Shown here: positions 14,098 through 20,103 of the stretch, piece after piece
How positions within the stretch are numbered: the stretch's first letter is position 1
Layout: every line of letters starts with the position of its first letter
Virus record (IMG/VR): IMGVR_UViG_3300031950_000001
Span: 1 to 64,000 of that record
DNA length: 64,000 nucleotides
DNA from: a virus
Reading direction: 5' to 3' (one strand)
The notes under the pieces: generated by a model
Told to the model about the DNA's origin: nothing
Database searches by the model: none
Seen by the model: the letters and a program-made list of their open reading frames with translations, nothing else
Program-made: the position numbers and the translations under genes

Positions 14098-14368
14098 CGG
14101 GAGCCGCGATCCCGCATCGTTCCCGTCCGGCCAAACGGGAACGTGGCGGCTCCTTCGGACAATAGGGCGGTCCGAAGGAGGAACCGGACGAGGAGGAACT
14201 ACGCGGCTCCATTGCGCAGATCATCCCTTGTTTCGTCGCCCTACGAACAAGGGGTGAGTGGCGCCCGAACCTCGCGGCATCGAGGGGTGCTGCGAGGCGA
14301 GGTCAGTACTGGCTCGGCCGGGCCAGGAAACCTGTCAGCTTCCTCGTCGGCTGAACAGGACTTTTTTA
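14098..14368 (+). ncRNA. Structured RNA family, member D
   Basis: A 271-nt RNA preceded by GGCATTTA (14086). GGAGCCGC pairs with GCGGCTCC around GTTCCCGT/ACGGGAAC. CCTTCGGAC pairs with GTCCGAAGG. CCCTTGTT..CGT pairs with ACG..AACAAGGG. GTGGCGCCCGAA is followed by CCTCGCGGCA/TGCTGCGAGG and then GAGGTCAGTAC. The terminator pairs CCTGTCAGC with GCTGAACAGG and ends GGAC plus T-run and AGCTA. Stem sequences differ from B and C while pairing is kept, which supports a conserved RNA fold. Confidence 0.75.
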
Positions 14369-14482
14369 GCTATCTAGCAGAATTTTCTTGTGTAGCCTTT
14401 TTTTGGCTATTTGGGTATTTTCCCCTTTCTGTTTCCAAGATCGAAAGCCGCTACATACGGCTGTTAGCATTGATAGCTAAAA

Positions 14483-14529
14483 ACGGGACCGCAAGGGTTT
14501 TTTCCGGATGACCGGAAAGGCGGTTCCGT
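14483..14529 (+). promoter_or_regulatory. Two-tier leader hairpin
   Basis: ACGGGACCGC (14483-14492) pairs with GCGGTTCCGT (14520-14529) around TTTCCGG/CCGGAAA, the same leader plan as four other mini-protein genes. Confidence 0.6.
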
Positions 14530-14566
14530 CTTTTTGTTTCTCTTTTTTTAGAAAGGAGAGTAAAAG

Positions 14567-14731
14567 ATGAGGATGGGGGTGGAGTGTGTCAAGGCTATTG
14601 CATACGGGCTTGTATTTTACGCACTGACGCTTTTATGCGTCTGGACGGCCGTAATGTCCTATTGGCCTCTTACGATTATCACCGGCATGGGACTGGCTGG
14701 GGTTACCTACAAAATTGCAAAGACACCCTAA
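14567..14731 (+). CDS. Two-helix mini membrane protein, 54 aa
   Basis: ATG 14567 follows GAAAGGAG. Helix one spans about 6-30 (AIAYGLVFYALTLLCVWTAV), the turn is MSYWP, and helix two is LTIITGMGLAGVTY followed by the tail KIAKTP. It is a member of the array mini-protein family by length and topology. Confidence 0.65.
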   Translation: MRMGVECVKAIAYGLVFYALTLLCVWTAVMSYWPLTIITGMGLAGVTYKIAKTP

Positions 14732-14809
14732 GTTTCCACCTTTATGAGGCCGTCCTGAATATGTAGGTTCAAGAGCGAAAAGCTGGGGTCGCTTAATTGG
14801 CCGAAATCG

Positions 14810-14844
14810 GCTAAAGATTAGCCGATTTCTTGGCATTTACAAAT
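14810..14844 (+). promoter_or_regulatory. Array-type promoter motif
   Basis: GCTAAAGA (14810) and GGCATTTA (14832) start exactly 22 bases apart. A perfect hairpin, AAATCGGCTAA/TTAGCCGATTT, spans the upstream box. Confidence 0.6.
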
Positions 14845-14892
14845 GGACGGGACCGCCAGGGTTTCCGGAGCGGTCCGGAGGCGGTTCCGTCC
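14845..14892 (+). promoter_or_regulatory. Two-tier leader hairpin
   Basis: GGACGGGACCGCC (14845-14857) pairs with GGCGGTTCCGTCC (14880-14892) around CCGGA/TCCGG. Confidence 0.65.
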
Positions 14893-14920
14893 TGGTCCCT
14901 TTTAAGAAAGGGGAAACAAA

Positions 14921-15073
14921 ATGAGGGACTACATCCTAGCCGGTGTTTGGATTGCCGCGTTCGTGGCCGCCCTAGCGGCCGCGACGCAATGCTGGGTTGA
15001 AGGAAACTGGACTGCCGCGATCGCGGTGGCAGTCATTTTCGGCGGCCTCACCTACTATATAGAAACGAGGTGA
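14921..15073 (+). CDS. Two-helix mini membrane protein, 50 aa, hairpin-saturated
   Basis: ATG 14921 follows AGAAAGGGG. MRDYILAGVWIAAFVAALAA forms helix one, the turn is WVEGNW, helix two is AAIAVAVIFGGLTYY, and the tail IETR is short. The coding sequence is built from hairpins: 14961-14970 with 14975-14984 extended by ATTGC/GCAAT, an ACTGCC/GGCAGT stem, and 15044-15052 with 15069-15077, whose 3' arm contains the stop codon. Confidence 0.7.
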   Translation: MRDYILAGVWIAAFVAALAAATQCWVEGNWTAAIAVAVIFGGLTYYIETR

Positions 15074-15080
15074 GGCCCCA

Positions 15081-15123
15081 CACCACCCCCTGAACAAGGA
15101 GGTTCAGGGTGGTGGGTTTTTTT
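15081..15123 (+). terminator. Terminator of 50-aa gene
   Basis: CCACC and CTGAAC (5' arm) pair with GTTCAG and GGTGG, followed by TTTTTTTAG. A near-identical terminator ends the 15565 and 17251 cassettes. Confidence 0.85.
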
Positions 15124-15124
15124 A

Positions 15125-15337
15125 GTTATTAGTTAGTATCCTTGTCCCGAGCTTCCCATCCAGGTATTCAAACACCCTTTTCCAATTCCCCCAGATCATG
15201 TCATCATCAACTAGTTCATGCAACCGCTTTCTTGCTGACTCTATAATAAAAACCCTTAAATCTTCCTCATATGCCAATTTCGTAGCGTAATAGGCCATTT
15301 CGTCTAAATCATTTGCTAGAAACCCTGTTACTCGATT
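15125..15337 (-). pseudogene. Duplicated 3' fragment of the GT4 glycosyltransferase gene
   Basis: On the minus strand this encodes TGFLANDLDEMAYYATKLAY to the C-terminus, almost identical to the end of the 15774-16841 gene, and it ends in the same LTNN. The fragment stops at its 5' side exactly where RNA-family sequence (GAGGTCAGTAC, read on the plus strand) begins, so it arose by duplication and recombination rather than simple decay. Confidence 0.75.
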
Positions 15338-15412
15338 GAGGTCAGTACGAGCCACGATCATACCAGGAAAAAAACCTGTCAGCTTCCTCGTCGTCTGAAG
15401 AGGACTTTTTTT
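15338..15412 (+). ncRNA. Structured RNA family, member E (3' remnant)
   Basis: Only the last third is present: GAGGTCAGTAC, CCAGGAAA, ACCTGTCAGCTTCCTCGTCG and AGGAC plus T-run, matching member D. The 5' part has been replaced by the duplicated glycosyltransferase fragment, and no promoter is visible. Confidence 0.65.
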
Positions 15413-15459
15413 AAACTAGTATGGTCAGAAGCAACCCCCATCTTGAGGATTGGCCAACG

Positions 15460-15494
15460 GCTAAAGATTAGCCGCTTTCGCGGCATTTACAAAT
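15460..15494 (+). promoter_or_regulatory. Array-type promoter motif
   Basis: GCTAAAGA (15460) and GGCATTTA (15482) start exactly 22 bases apart. Confidence 0.6.
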
Positions 15495-15541
15495 GGACGG
15501 GACCGCCAGGGTTTCCGGGCGGCCGGAAGGCGGTCTCGTCC
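15495..15541 (+). promoter_or_regulatory. Two-tier leader hairpin
   Basis: GGACGGGACCGCC (15495-15507) pairs with GGCGGTCTCGTCC (15529-15541) around CCGG/CCGG. The inner stem differs from the 14845 copy but stays paired. Confidence 0.65.
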
Positions 15542-15564
15542 TGGGCTCCGAAAAGGAGGGAGAA

Positions 15565-15720
15565 ATGAGCAACATTTCGGTCCTGATTGTACTGCTCGTA
15601 CTTTCCATCGGCGCCGTCGCAACGACGGCGCCGATGGGACAGTTTTCCGCCGGGCTGATGACCGCGTCCGCGGTCATCAGCTTGGCGGCGCTCGGCGAGG
15701 CTGTAGCGCGAAAGCTATAG
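15565..15720 (+). CDS. Two-helix mini membrane protein, 51 aa, hairpin-saturated
   Basis: ATG 15565 follows AAAGGAGGG. MSNISVLIVLLVLSIGAVA forms helix one, TTAPMGQFS the turn, AGLMTASAVISLAALGEA helix two and VARKL the tail. The coding sequence includes a 14-bp perfect stem (15606-15619 with 15623-15636, three-base loop), a 9-bp perfect stem (15657-15665 with 15670-15678) and a 15-bp stem (15693-15707 with 15714-15728) containing the stop codon. Confidence 0.7.
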   Translation: MSNISVLIVLLVLSIGAVATTAPMGQFSAGLMTASAVISLAALGEAVARKL

Positions 15721-15732
15721 CCTCGCCGGTGA

Positions 15733-15775
15733 ACCCACCCCCTGAACAAGGAGGTTCAGGGTGGTGGGTTTTTTT
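15733..15775 (+). terminator. Terminator of 51-aa gene
   Basis: CCACCCCCTGAAC pairs with GTTCAGGGTGG, followed by TTTTTTTAG. It overlaps the stop of the convergent glycosyltransferase gene. Confidence 0.85.
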
Positions 15776-16841
15776 AGTTATTCGTCAGTATTCTTGTCCC
15801 GAACTTCCCATCCACGTATTCAAACACCCTCTTCCAATTCCCCCATATTACATTATCATCAACCAATTCATGCAATCGCTTTCTTGCCGACTCTATGATG
15901 AAGACCCTTAAATCTTCCTCGTATGCCAATTTCGTAGCGTAATAAGCCATTTCGTCTAGATCGTTCGCTAGAAACCCTGTTACTCCGTGTACGATCATCT
16001 CTTTCCAGCCCCAGTCGTTATGGGCTACTATAGCCACTCCTGTTGCCATAGCCTCTAGTCCAGCCCTTGACCAGTTTTCGTTTGCCTGGTCGCTGGCTTG
16101 TATCATACAGTGCAATTGGGACAAGAATTGCTGCGCTGTCTCAGCTCGGCTGGGTAGTACGGTAGCCCACGCGGGGGGTTTTCCTACTTTACGTTCTACT
16201 TCCTTGCTCCAAGCCATTATCCTTGCATGTATGGGGTGGATGATCCGTTCGTATAATCTCCAAGTCCCGCGATGGTACTTATCGGGTGCAGGTCGGCTAA
16301 TTCTTCCTACGACGAATGTTTCTCCTCTTTTATGTCGTAGGGGATTAAAGGGCCATTCATCTAATGCGAACGCTGCTCGTACTAAGAAGCCTTGTTCGTC
16401 GGTAACGCCGTATTCTTTTAGCTGAGGCATAAGAAGGTTTTGTTGAAACTGGCTCTGGAAGACATAGGCATCGAAGGGTTTTTGCATTCGGCTATAATGC
16501 CGCCGCTCTTCATCGAAGAGCCAGCACATGCAGCCTACCCAGATGATTTTGCAATCCATGCGTCGTAGGAGGTCTGCCGAGCGTAGGAATTCGCTGTTGC
16601 AGAAGGAAATAACAGGGGCGCCCCTAAGCTCGTTGAGGTCGAGGAGACGCGTAGGGCCGCTTACTTGAAGAGTTTGGCAGCCTATAGAATCGCACTTTGT
16701 GCGATATTCAGGCAGGGGCGCCCCCCACGTGGGGATGAGGGTGACTTCAAGTCCAAACTTCCTCCAGAGCTTAAGAGTGTGCCAGCACTCGGTATTAGCC
16801 CCACCAACATCGCCGGGATAACCAATGACAAAGATGCCCAT
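15774..16841 (-). CDS. GT4-like glycosyltransferase, 355 aa
   Basis: The start MGIFVIGYPGDVGGANTECW gives a classic GT-B opening with the glycine-rich G-D-V-G-G-A-N loop; upstream in-frame codons derive from a palindrome copy and were not used. The C-terminal half has EAMATGVAIVAHNDWGWKEM and GVTGFLAND, the donor-site region of GT4 enzymes. It lies alone on the minus strand inside the array and ends in a terminator shared with the convergent cassette. A 3' fragment is duplicated at 15125-15337. The acceptor is unknown. Confidence 0.8.
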   Translation of the reverse strand: MGIFVIGYPGDVGGANTECWHTLKLWRKFGLEVTLIPTWGAPLPEYRTKCDSIGCQTLQVSGPTRLLDLNELRGAPVISFCNSEFLRSADLLRRMDCKIIWVGCMCWLFDEERRHYSRMQKPFDAYVFQSQFQQNLLMPQLKEYGVTDEQGFLVRAAFALDEWPFNPLRHKRGETFVVGRISRPAPDKYHRGTWRLYERIIHPIHARIMAWSKEVERKVGKPPAWATVLPSRAETAQQFLSQLHCMIQASDQANENWSRAGLEAMATGVAIVAHNDWGWKEMIVHGVTGFLANDLDEMAYYATKLAYEEDLRVFIIESARKRLHELVDDNVIWGNWKRVFEYVDGKFGTRILTNN

Positions 16842-16887
16842 AACGTCAAAACGAAGAAGACGGACAATAAGGGTACCTTCTCGAAAT

Positions 16888-16905
16888 TTTGATTCTGGAA
16901 TCAAT
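16888..16905. repeat. Recurrent palindrome (degenerate)
   Basis: TTTGATTCTGGAATCAAT has two changes from the consensus. It lies about 45 bases upstream of the minus-strand glycosyltransferase start. The following 16906-17141 stretch shows no gene or clear structure. Confidence 0.7.
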
Positions 16906-17141
16906 TATAACATTAGACGGTCTCTTTTTTACTGGCTAAATTATCTTTGGCCAAAGAAAGAAATAGAAAACGGTGGATGCCGTAATTCGCGCCTTTAACC
17001 TTATCACTACTTTTTTTTATAGTGTTGGACCTAATAAAAGACGTCTACAAGACAGTGGCTAATTCCTCTTGATCGCGATTCAACTCGTGGCTGCCGTCAG
17101 CTTTGGTTGGTTGCCGTGCTCCCAGGACTAGCCTTAATTTA

Positions 17142-17176
17142 GCTAAAGATTCGCCGGTTTCGCGGCATTTACAAAT
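17142..17176 (+). promoter_or_regulatory. Array-type promoter motif
   Basis: GCTAAAGA (17142) and GGCATTTA (17164) start exactly 22 bases apart. Confidence 0.6.
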
Positions 17177-17223
17177 GGACGGGACCGCCAGGTTTCCGGA
17201 GCGGTCCGGAGGCGGTTCCCGTC
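17177..17223 (+). promoter_or_regulatory. Two-tier leader hairpin
   Basis: GGACGGGACCGCC (17177-17189) pairs with GGCGGTTCCCGTC (17211-17223) around CCGGA/TCCGG. Confidence 0.6.
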
Positions 17224-17250
17224 AGGGTCGCCTTTAAAAGGAGAACAGAC

Positions 17251-17415
17251 ATGAGGCAACTGATGTTGGCCTTGGTCGGGTGTTGTGCCATCTTGGCCGC
17301 ATGGGCGGCCAAGAGTGGTACGTCCGAGACCGCGCACGTGGCCGCGATTTTCGCGGCCACGGGCGTGGCCACGATGCTCCTTGCCGAGGGGATCAGCGAG
17401 CTGCGCAAACGCTGA
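17251..17415 (+). CDS. Two-helix mini membrane protein, 54 aa, hairpin-saturated
   Basis: ATG 17251 follows AAAAGGAG. MRQLMLALVGCCAILAAWAA forms helix one, KSGTSETAH the turn, VAAIFATGVATMLLAEG helix two and SELRKR a basic tail. Perfect stems in the coding region are 17292-17300 with 17305-17313, 17338-17347 with 17351-17360 (three-base loop), and 17388-17398 with 17410-17420, again spanning the stop codon. Confidence 0.7.
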   Translation: MRQLMLALVGCCAILAAWAAKSGTSETAHVAAIFAATGVATMLLAEGISELRKR

Positions 17416-17424
17416 TCCCCCCGG

Positions 17425-17467
17425 CCCACCCCCTGAACAAGGAGGTTCAGGTGTGGTGGGTTTTTTT
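17425..17467 (+). terminator. Terminator of 54-aa gene
   Basis: CCACCCCCTGAAC pairs with GTTCAG plus GTGG, followed by seven T. It is homologous to those at 15081 and 15733. Confidence 0.85.
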
Positions 17468-17544
17468 AGGTAGTTTATAAGGAAAGGGGGTGTGGGATCG
17501 GTTGATCCCATCCCCCCTAAAAGAATATCCCCGCCGTCAATTTT

Positions 17545-17784
17545 TTGGGGCATTTAAATATGGAGATCCAAATTTAGCCCGAATATTAACTTCGTTTTTT
17601 TACTTATTTTTTTTCTTTAGCTACAAAAGACGGTTTTAGCCTTGCCCGATTTTTTCCGTGCCAGTCGAGGCAAAGGCTTGGTTCAATGGACGATGGGTAG
17701 AAGGTCAGTAGATACCCCAGACCGCCTTTCGGTGCGGCCACCCTGAGTCCTTAGAGACTCAGGGTGTGATGGGGGATTTTTTTT
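17545..17784 (+). other. Decayed cassette: promoter, broken pseudoknot leader, terminator
   Basis: GGCATTTAAATATGG (17549) and a leader resembling that of the 7892 gene are present. AGCCTT/AAGGCT (17638-17643 with 17673-17678) is kept, but the loop is no longer CCCGCC and no GGCGGG follows. There is no gene. A terminator (CCCTGAGTC/GACTCAGGG plus eight T, AGC) closes it at 17738-17784. Confidence 0.6.
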
Positions 17785-17813
17785 AGCTATTCGGCAATCG
17801 AGGTTCAGAAAAA

Positions 17814-17831
17814 TTTGATTCCGGAATCAAA
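17814..17831. repeat. Recurrent palindrome (perfect)
   Basis: TTTGATTCCGGAATCAAA lies four bases beyond the stop of the minus-strand gene 17836-18108. Confidence 0.9.
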
Positions 17832-17835
17832 TTTT

Positions 17836-18108
17836 TTACCATGCGTTGGGGACGCAATGGATTTGCCGACGGTATACGATCTTTGTATTCGGTTTCGTAG
17901 GCATAACGATTGGACTACCGTCTTCGGCATCAAACGGCGCCGGACCTTTCGTTTTAGGTCCGATAGCGCAATTGAAATATCCTCCCTCCTTCGCTACATT
18001 AAGTGCGAAGTTAAGGGCTGAAGAGTCTACGAGCTCTTCCCGGCTGTCGGACTCCAAGGTAATCATCAACCCGTCCTCGTCCATTTTCACACTGGCAACT
18101 TTGAGCAT
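17836..18108 (-). CDS. Unknown protein, 90 aa
   Basis: Not recognised. MLKVASVKMDEDGLMITLES begins a small beta-rich protein; AAGGAG lies 9 bases before the ATG. It follows the 18115-18459 gene by 6 bases in a two-gene minus-strand operon. Three short hydrophobic strands and a G-G-Y-F-N-C-A-I-G-P segment are the only notable features. Confidence 0.65.
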   Translation of the reverse strand: MLKVASVKMDEDGLMITLESDSREELVDSSALNFALNVAKEGGYFNCAIGPKTKGPAPFDAEDGSPIVMPTKPNTKIVYRRQIHCVPNAW

Positions 18109-18114
18109 CTTACC

Positions 18115-18459
18115 TCACTCCTTCTTCTTTTTGGGGATACGGATACGCCTTAAAACGGGACTACCTCTTTCGTTATTATATCGTACTGCAATCTCATCGG
18201 CTCCTAGTTCCTGTCCTATTTTGACCAAAATCTCATCCTTCCATTCCGTTCCTATCCGGTGCATGACGTCATTCCAAAACTTATTTGCAGCCAAAGCGTC
18301 ATCCTGGGTCAAGCATTTCGTATATGCCACTCCAGGAGCATAGCCAATCAGATCAGCCAACTGTTTATCATATTGCCGAAGCTTACGCTTTGGCATCGAG
18401 ATAAGGATGGCAGGTGTTAGCAGCACAGATCGTGGCATCGTCTTGGGTTCCCGTTTCAT
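18115..18459 (-). CDS. Unknown basic protein, 114 aa
   Basis: Not recognised. It reads MKREPKTMPRSVLL... with a highly basic C-terminus (RRIRIPKKKKE), suggesting nucleic-acid contact. The exact start is uncertain because the ribosome site AAAGGG almost abuts the first ATG; ATGs eight and 22 codons further in are alternatives. It is the first gene of a minus-strand pair with a promoter and operator-like dyad upstream. Confidence 0.6.
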   Translation of the reverse strand: MKREPKTMPRSVLLTPAILISMPKRKLRQYDKQLADLIGYAPGVAYTKCLTQDDALAANKFWNDVMHRIGTEWKDEILVKIGQELGADEIAVRYNNERGSPVLRRIRIPKKKKE

Positions 18460-18486
18460 ACCCTTTTATTCCACAAAACGTCCCTT

Positions 18487-18512
18487 TCGTACGTATGTAC
18501 GATCAATTATAA
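18487..18512 (-). promoter_or_regulatory. TATAAT box with overlapping operator-like dyad
   Basis: On the minus strand TATAAT (18512-18507) is followed by TCGTAC-N4-GTACGA (18502-18487), a perfect inverted repeat over the expected transcription start. The layout is that of an autoregulated promoter for the 18459 operon. The -35 region is weak. Confidence 0.5.
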
Positions 18513-18600
18513 TACATCTTAGATAGCGTCGCATGTTTATTCTCGCGTAATCCGGATAAGTGATTCTAACATAAAAGCCCTACACCCCAATATCCCCGTT

Positions 18601-18618
18601 TTTGATTCCGGAGTCAAA
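18601..18618. repeat. Recurrent palindrome (one mismatch)
   Basis: TTTGATTCCGGAGTCAAA lies in the divergent region, 55 bases before a second, perfect copy. Confidence 0.8.
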
Positions 18619-18655
18619 TTGTGCGCGTATTACGGATTTGTCGATTCGTATGAAA

Positions 18656-18673
18656 TTTGATTCCGGAATCAAA
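18656..18673. repeat. Recurrent palindrome (perfect)
   Basis: TTTGATTCCGGAATCAAA is about 115 bases upstream of the acetyltransferase start. It translates as M-I-P-E-S-N in one frame, which creates a false upstream start. Confidence 0.9.
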
Positions 18674-18788
18674 TTTTTGTACGACGAATACTCCTTATAA
18701 ACTCATAAAACAGAGCATACCGAGACAGTTAAAGGCGCTTTGTCTCCCTTTTTTGTCGCGTGATATTTTTGCTTGTTGGGATCGAGGG

Positions 18789-19301
18789 ATGTCTCCTTCA
18801 TTTCTACATTATTTGAAATCTATGCCTTACCGGCCTGGCGCACTTTCCAATCTCATTCCCGAGGGGCAGATCGTGCTACGGCCTCTCCTGTTTCACGGAG
18901 ACCTGATCGGGATTTTGGAGGTATATCACGAGTGCTTTGGACGGCTTCCGCCGATTATGCCCATGCGGCGGGCGCTTCTGAAACATAGGTGGCTCTTGGC
19001 CTGTGTTTCTCATAACCATGAGCTTAAAATTATAGGGTTCATGATTTTTGCGGTTCGACGGCGCCGCAAGCAGGTGCATGTTTTACGGATTGCCGTTACG
19101 AAGCAGTTTCGTCGGCACGGAATTGCGTCCCAGATGCTACAGGACCTAATAGCCCACGCCAAGGGCTATTCCATATATGCCAAAGTGCCAGAAAAGAACC
19201 TTGCTGCCCTTGAGCTTTTTAAGAAGCTTGGATTCAATTCCCGTCTTATTCGTTGTCCGGAGAAAGATCAAGATACGATCCTTTTCTTCCGTCACGGGTA
19301 A
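18789..19301 (+). CDS. GNAT-family N-acetyltransferase, 170 aa
   Basis: VHVLRIAVTKQFRRHGIASQ contains the acetyl-CoA binding Q/R-x-x-G-[IL]-[AG] loop of GNAT enzymes, followed by KVPEKNLAALELFKKLGF, the typical motif B region (N-x-x-A-x-x-x-Y/F-x-K-x-G-F). ATG 18789 is preferred since earlier codons run into a palindrome copy; a weaker alternative is 18822. The substrate (protein N-terminus, lysine, aminoglycoside or small molecule) is unknown. Confidence 0.75.
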   Translation: MSPSFLHYLKSMPYRPGALSNLIPEGQIVLRPLLFHGDLIGILEVYHECFGRLPPIMPMRRALLKHRWLLACVSHNHELKIIGFMIFAVRRRRKQVHVLRIAVTKQFRRHGIASQMLQDLIAHAKGYSIYAKVPEKNLAALELFKKLGFNSRLIRCPEKDQDTILFFRHG

Positions 19302-19312
19302 GGGGTGTTAAA

Positions 19313-19780
19313 ATGGGTAAGATTTATAAGTATAAAACGGTAGAGTTTTGGCCTGAGCGTGGAAGGATTATGGTTATTGACACCGAGAAGGCTGCCGAGG
19401 CCAAGGACGAGCTCTGGACCTACATAACAAGCGTCGATCCCGTAGAGTTTTACAAACGGGCAATCGCTATTTATGTCATGTGCGAAGACACACCACTTGA
19501 TCGTCAGCAAGCAAGTCGGCTTTTAGAGGACGCCAGGGAAGCGTGCATTACGGCCTTACGTCAGGATGAGAATCGTCCTAAACTATTAGAGATGCGCAAG
19601 CGTGCCATGATGGCGTGGCGTCAGGAGCGTGAAAACGAGCGTCGTCAACTCATTCTTCCACCGGGAGCAGAGGTCGCACAGCAATGGACGTTCAAAAAAG
19701 AATCTCCAAAGAAAATCCTTGTCAGCGGATACGAAATTATTCCAAAAGAGCCGCCGCCGAAAAACGAGCCCGCGCAGTAA
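19313..19780 (+). CDS. Unknown protein, 155 aa
   Basis: Not recognised. ATG 19313 (MGKIYKYKTVEFWPERGR) follows AAGGGGTG. The N-terminus is beta-like, then helical and highly charged (RKRAMMAWRQERENERRQ). It begins a run of four closely spaced genes leading to the RNA polymerase gene, so it may belong to the same transcription unit. Confidence 0.65.
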   Translation: MGKIYKYKTVEFWPERGRIMVIDTEKAAEAKDELWTYITSVDPVEFYKRAIAIYVMCEDTPLDRQQASRLLEDAREACITALRQDENRPKLLEMRKRAMMAWRQERENERRQLILPPGAEVAQQWTFKKESPKKILVSGYEIIPKEPPPKNEPAQ

Positions 19781-19800
19781 AAGGCAATCAGACCGGCAAT

Positions 19801-20097
19801 ATGAATGCTGACCCGTCGATGATGCAGAAAGAGGCCGGTTTCTGGGATTTTCTTGCGTGGGGCACTAAAACGGGATTTTTCTATGTTCTTGTGCCGGCTC
19901 TTTTTGGCATGGGGTTCACAAGCGCGTATCTATTACTCGATGGCACGAAGCGTCTTACATCGGGGTTCGCAAAATCTTCGGATGCGTGGGCAAGAGACAT
20001 GACGATTAAAAGCATCTGCGATGAACTTGGCGAAGAGTTCGAGTTTGCGGCGCGTCAGGCCGAAGAAGAGAAAAAGAAACGTCAAAGCCACTCTTAA
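19801..20097 (+). CDS. Unknown membrane-associated protein, 98 aa
   Basis: ATG 19801 (MNADPSMMQKEAGFWDFLAW) is preferred over a long upstream start overlapping the previous gene. One clear hydrophobic segment (FFYVLVPALFGMGFTSAYLL) is followed by a charged helical tail EEEKKKRQ. A Q-K-E-A motif near the N-terminus fits the K-x-A pattern seen in other tagged proteins. Function is unknown. Confidence 0.6.
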   Translation: MNADPSMMQKEAGFWDFLAWGTKTGFFYVLVPALFGMGFTSAYLLLDGTKRLTSGFAKSSDAWARDMTIKSICDELGEEFEFAARQAEEEKKKRQSHS

Positions 20098-20103
20098 TGT
20101 TCC

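Noticed and set aside
13449-14368. GTGGCGCCCGAA in RNA members C and D resembles the retroviral primer-binding site.
   Set aside because: The match is about 12 bases, the context is a phage structured RNA with pairing around it, and there is no reverse transcriptase or tRNA. Coincidence.
12848-14511. Open frames of 60-122 codons on both strands inside the GC-rich RNA elements.
   Set aside because: No ribosome sites, no conserved protein between copies, and stems differ in length so frames are not kept. The long frames are a by-product of GC-rich inverted repeats.
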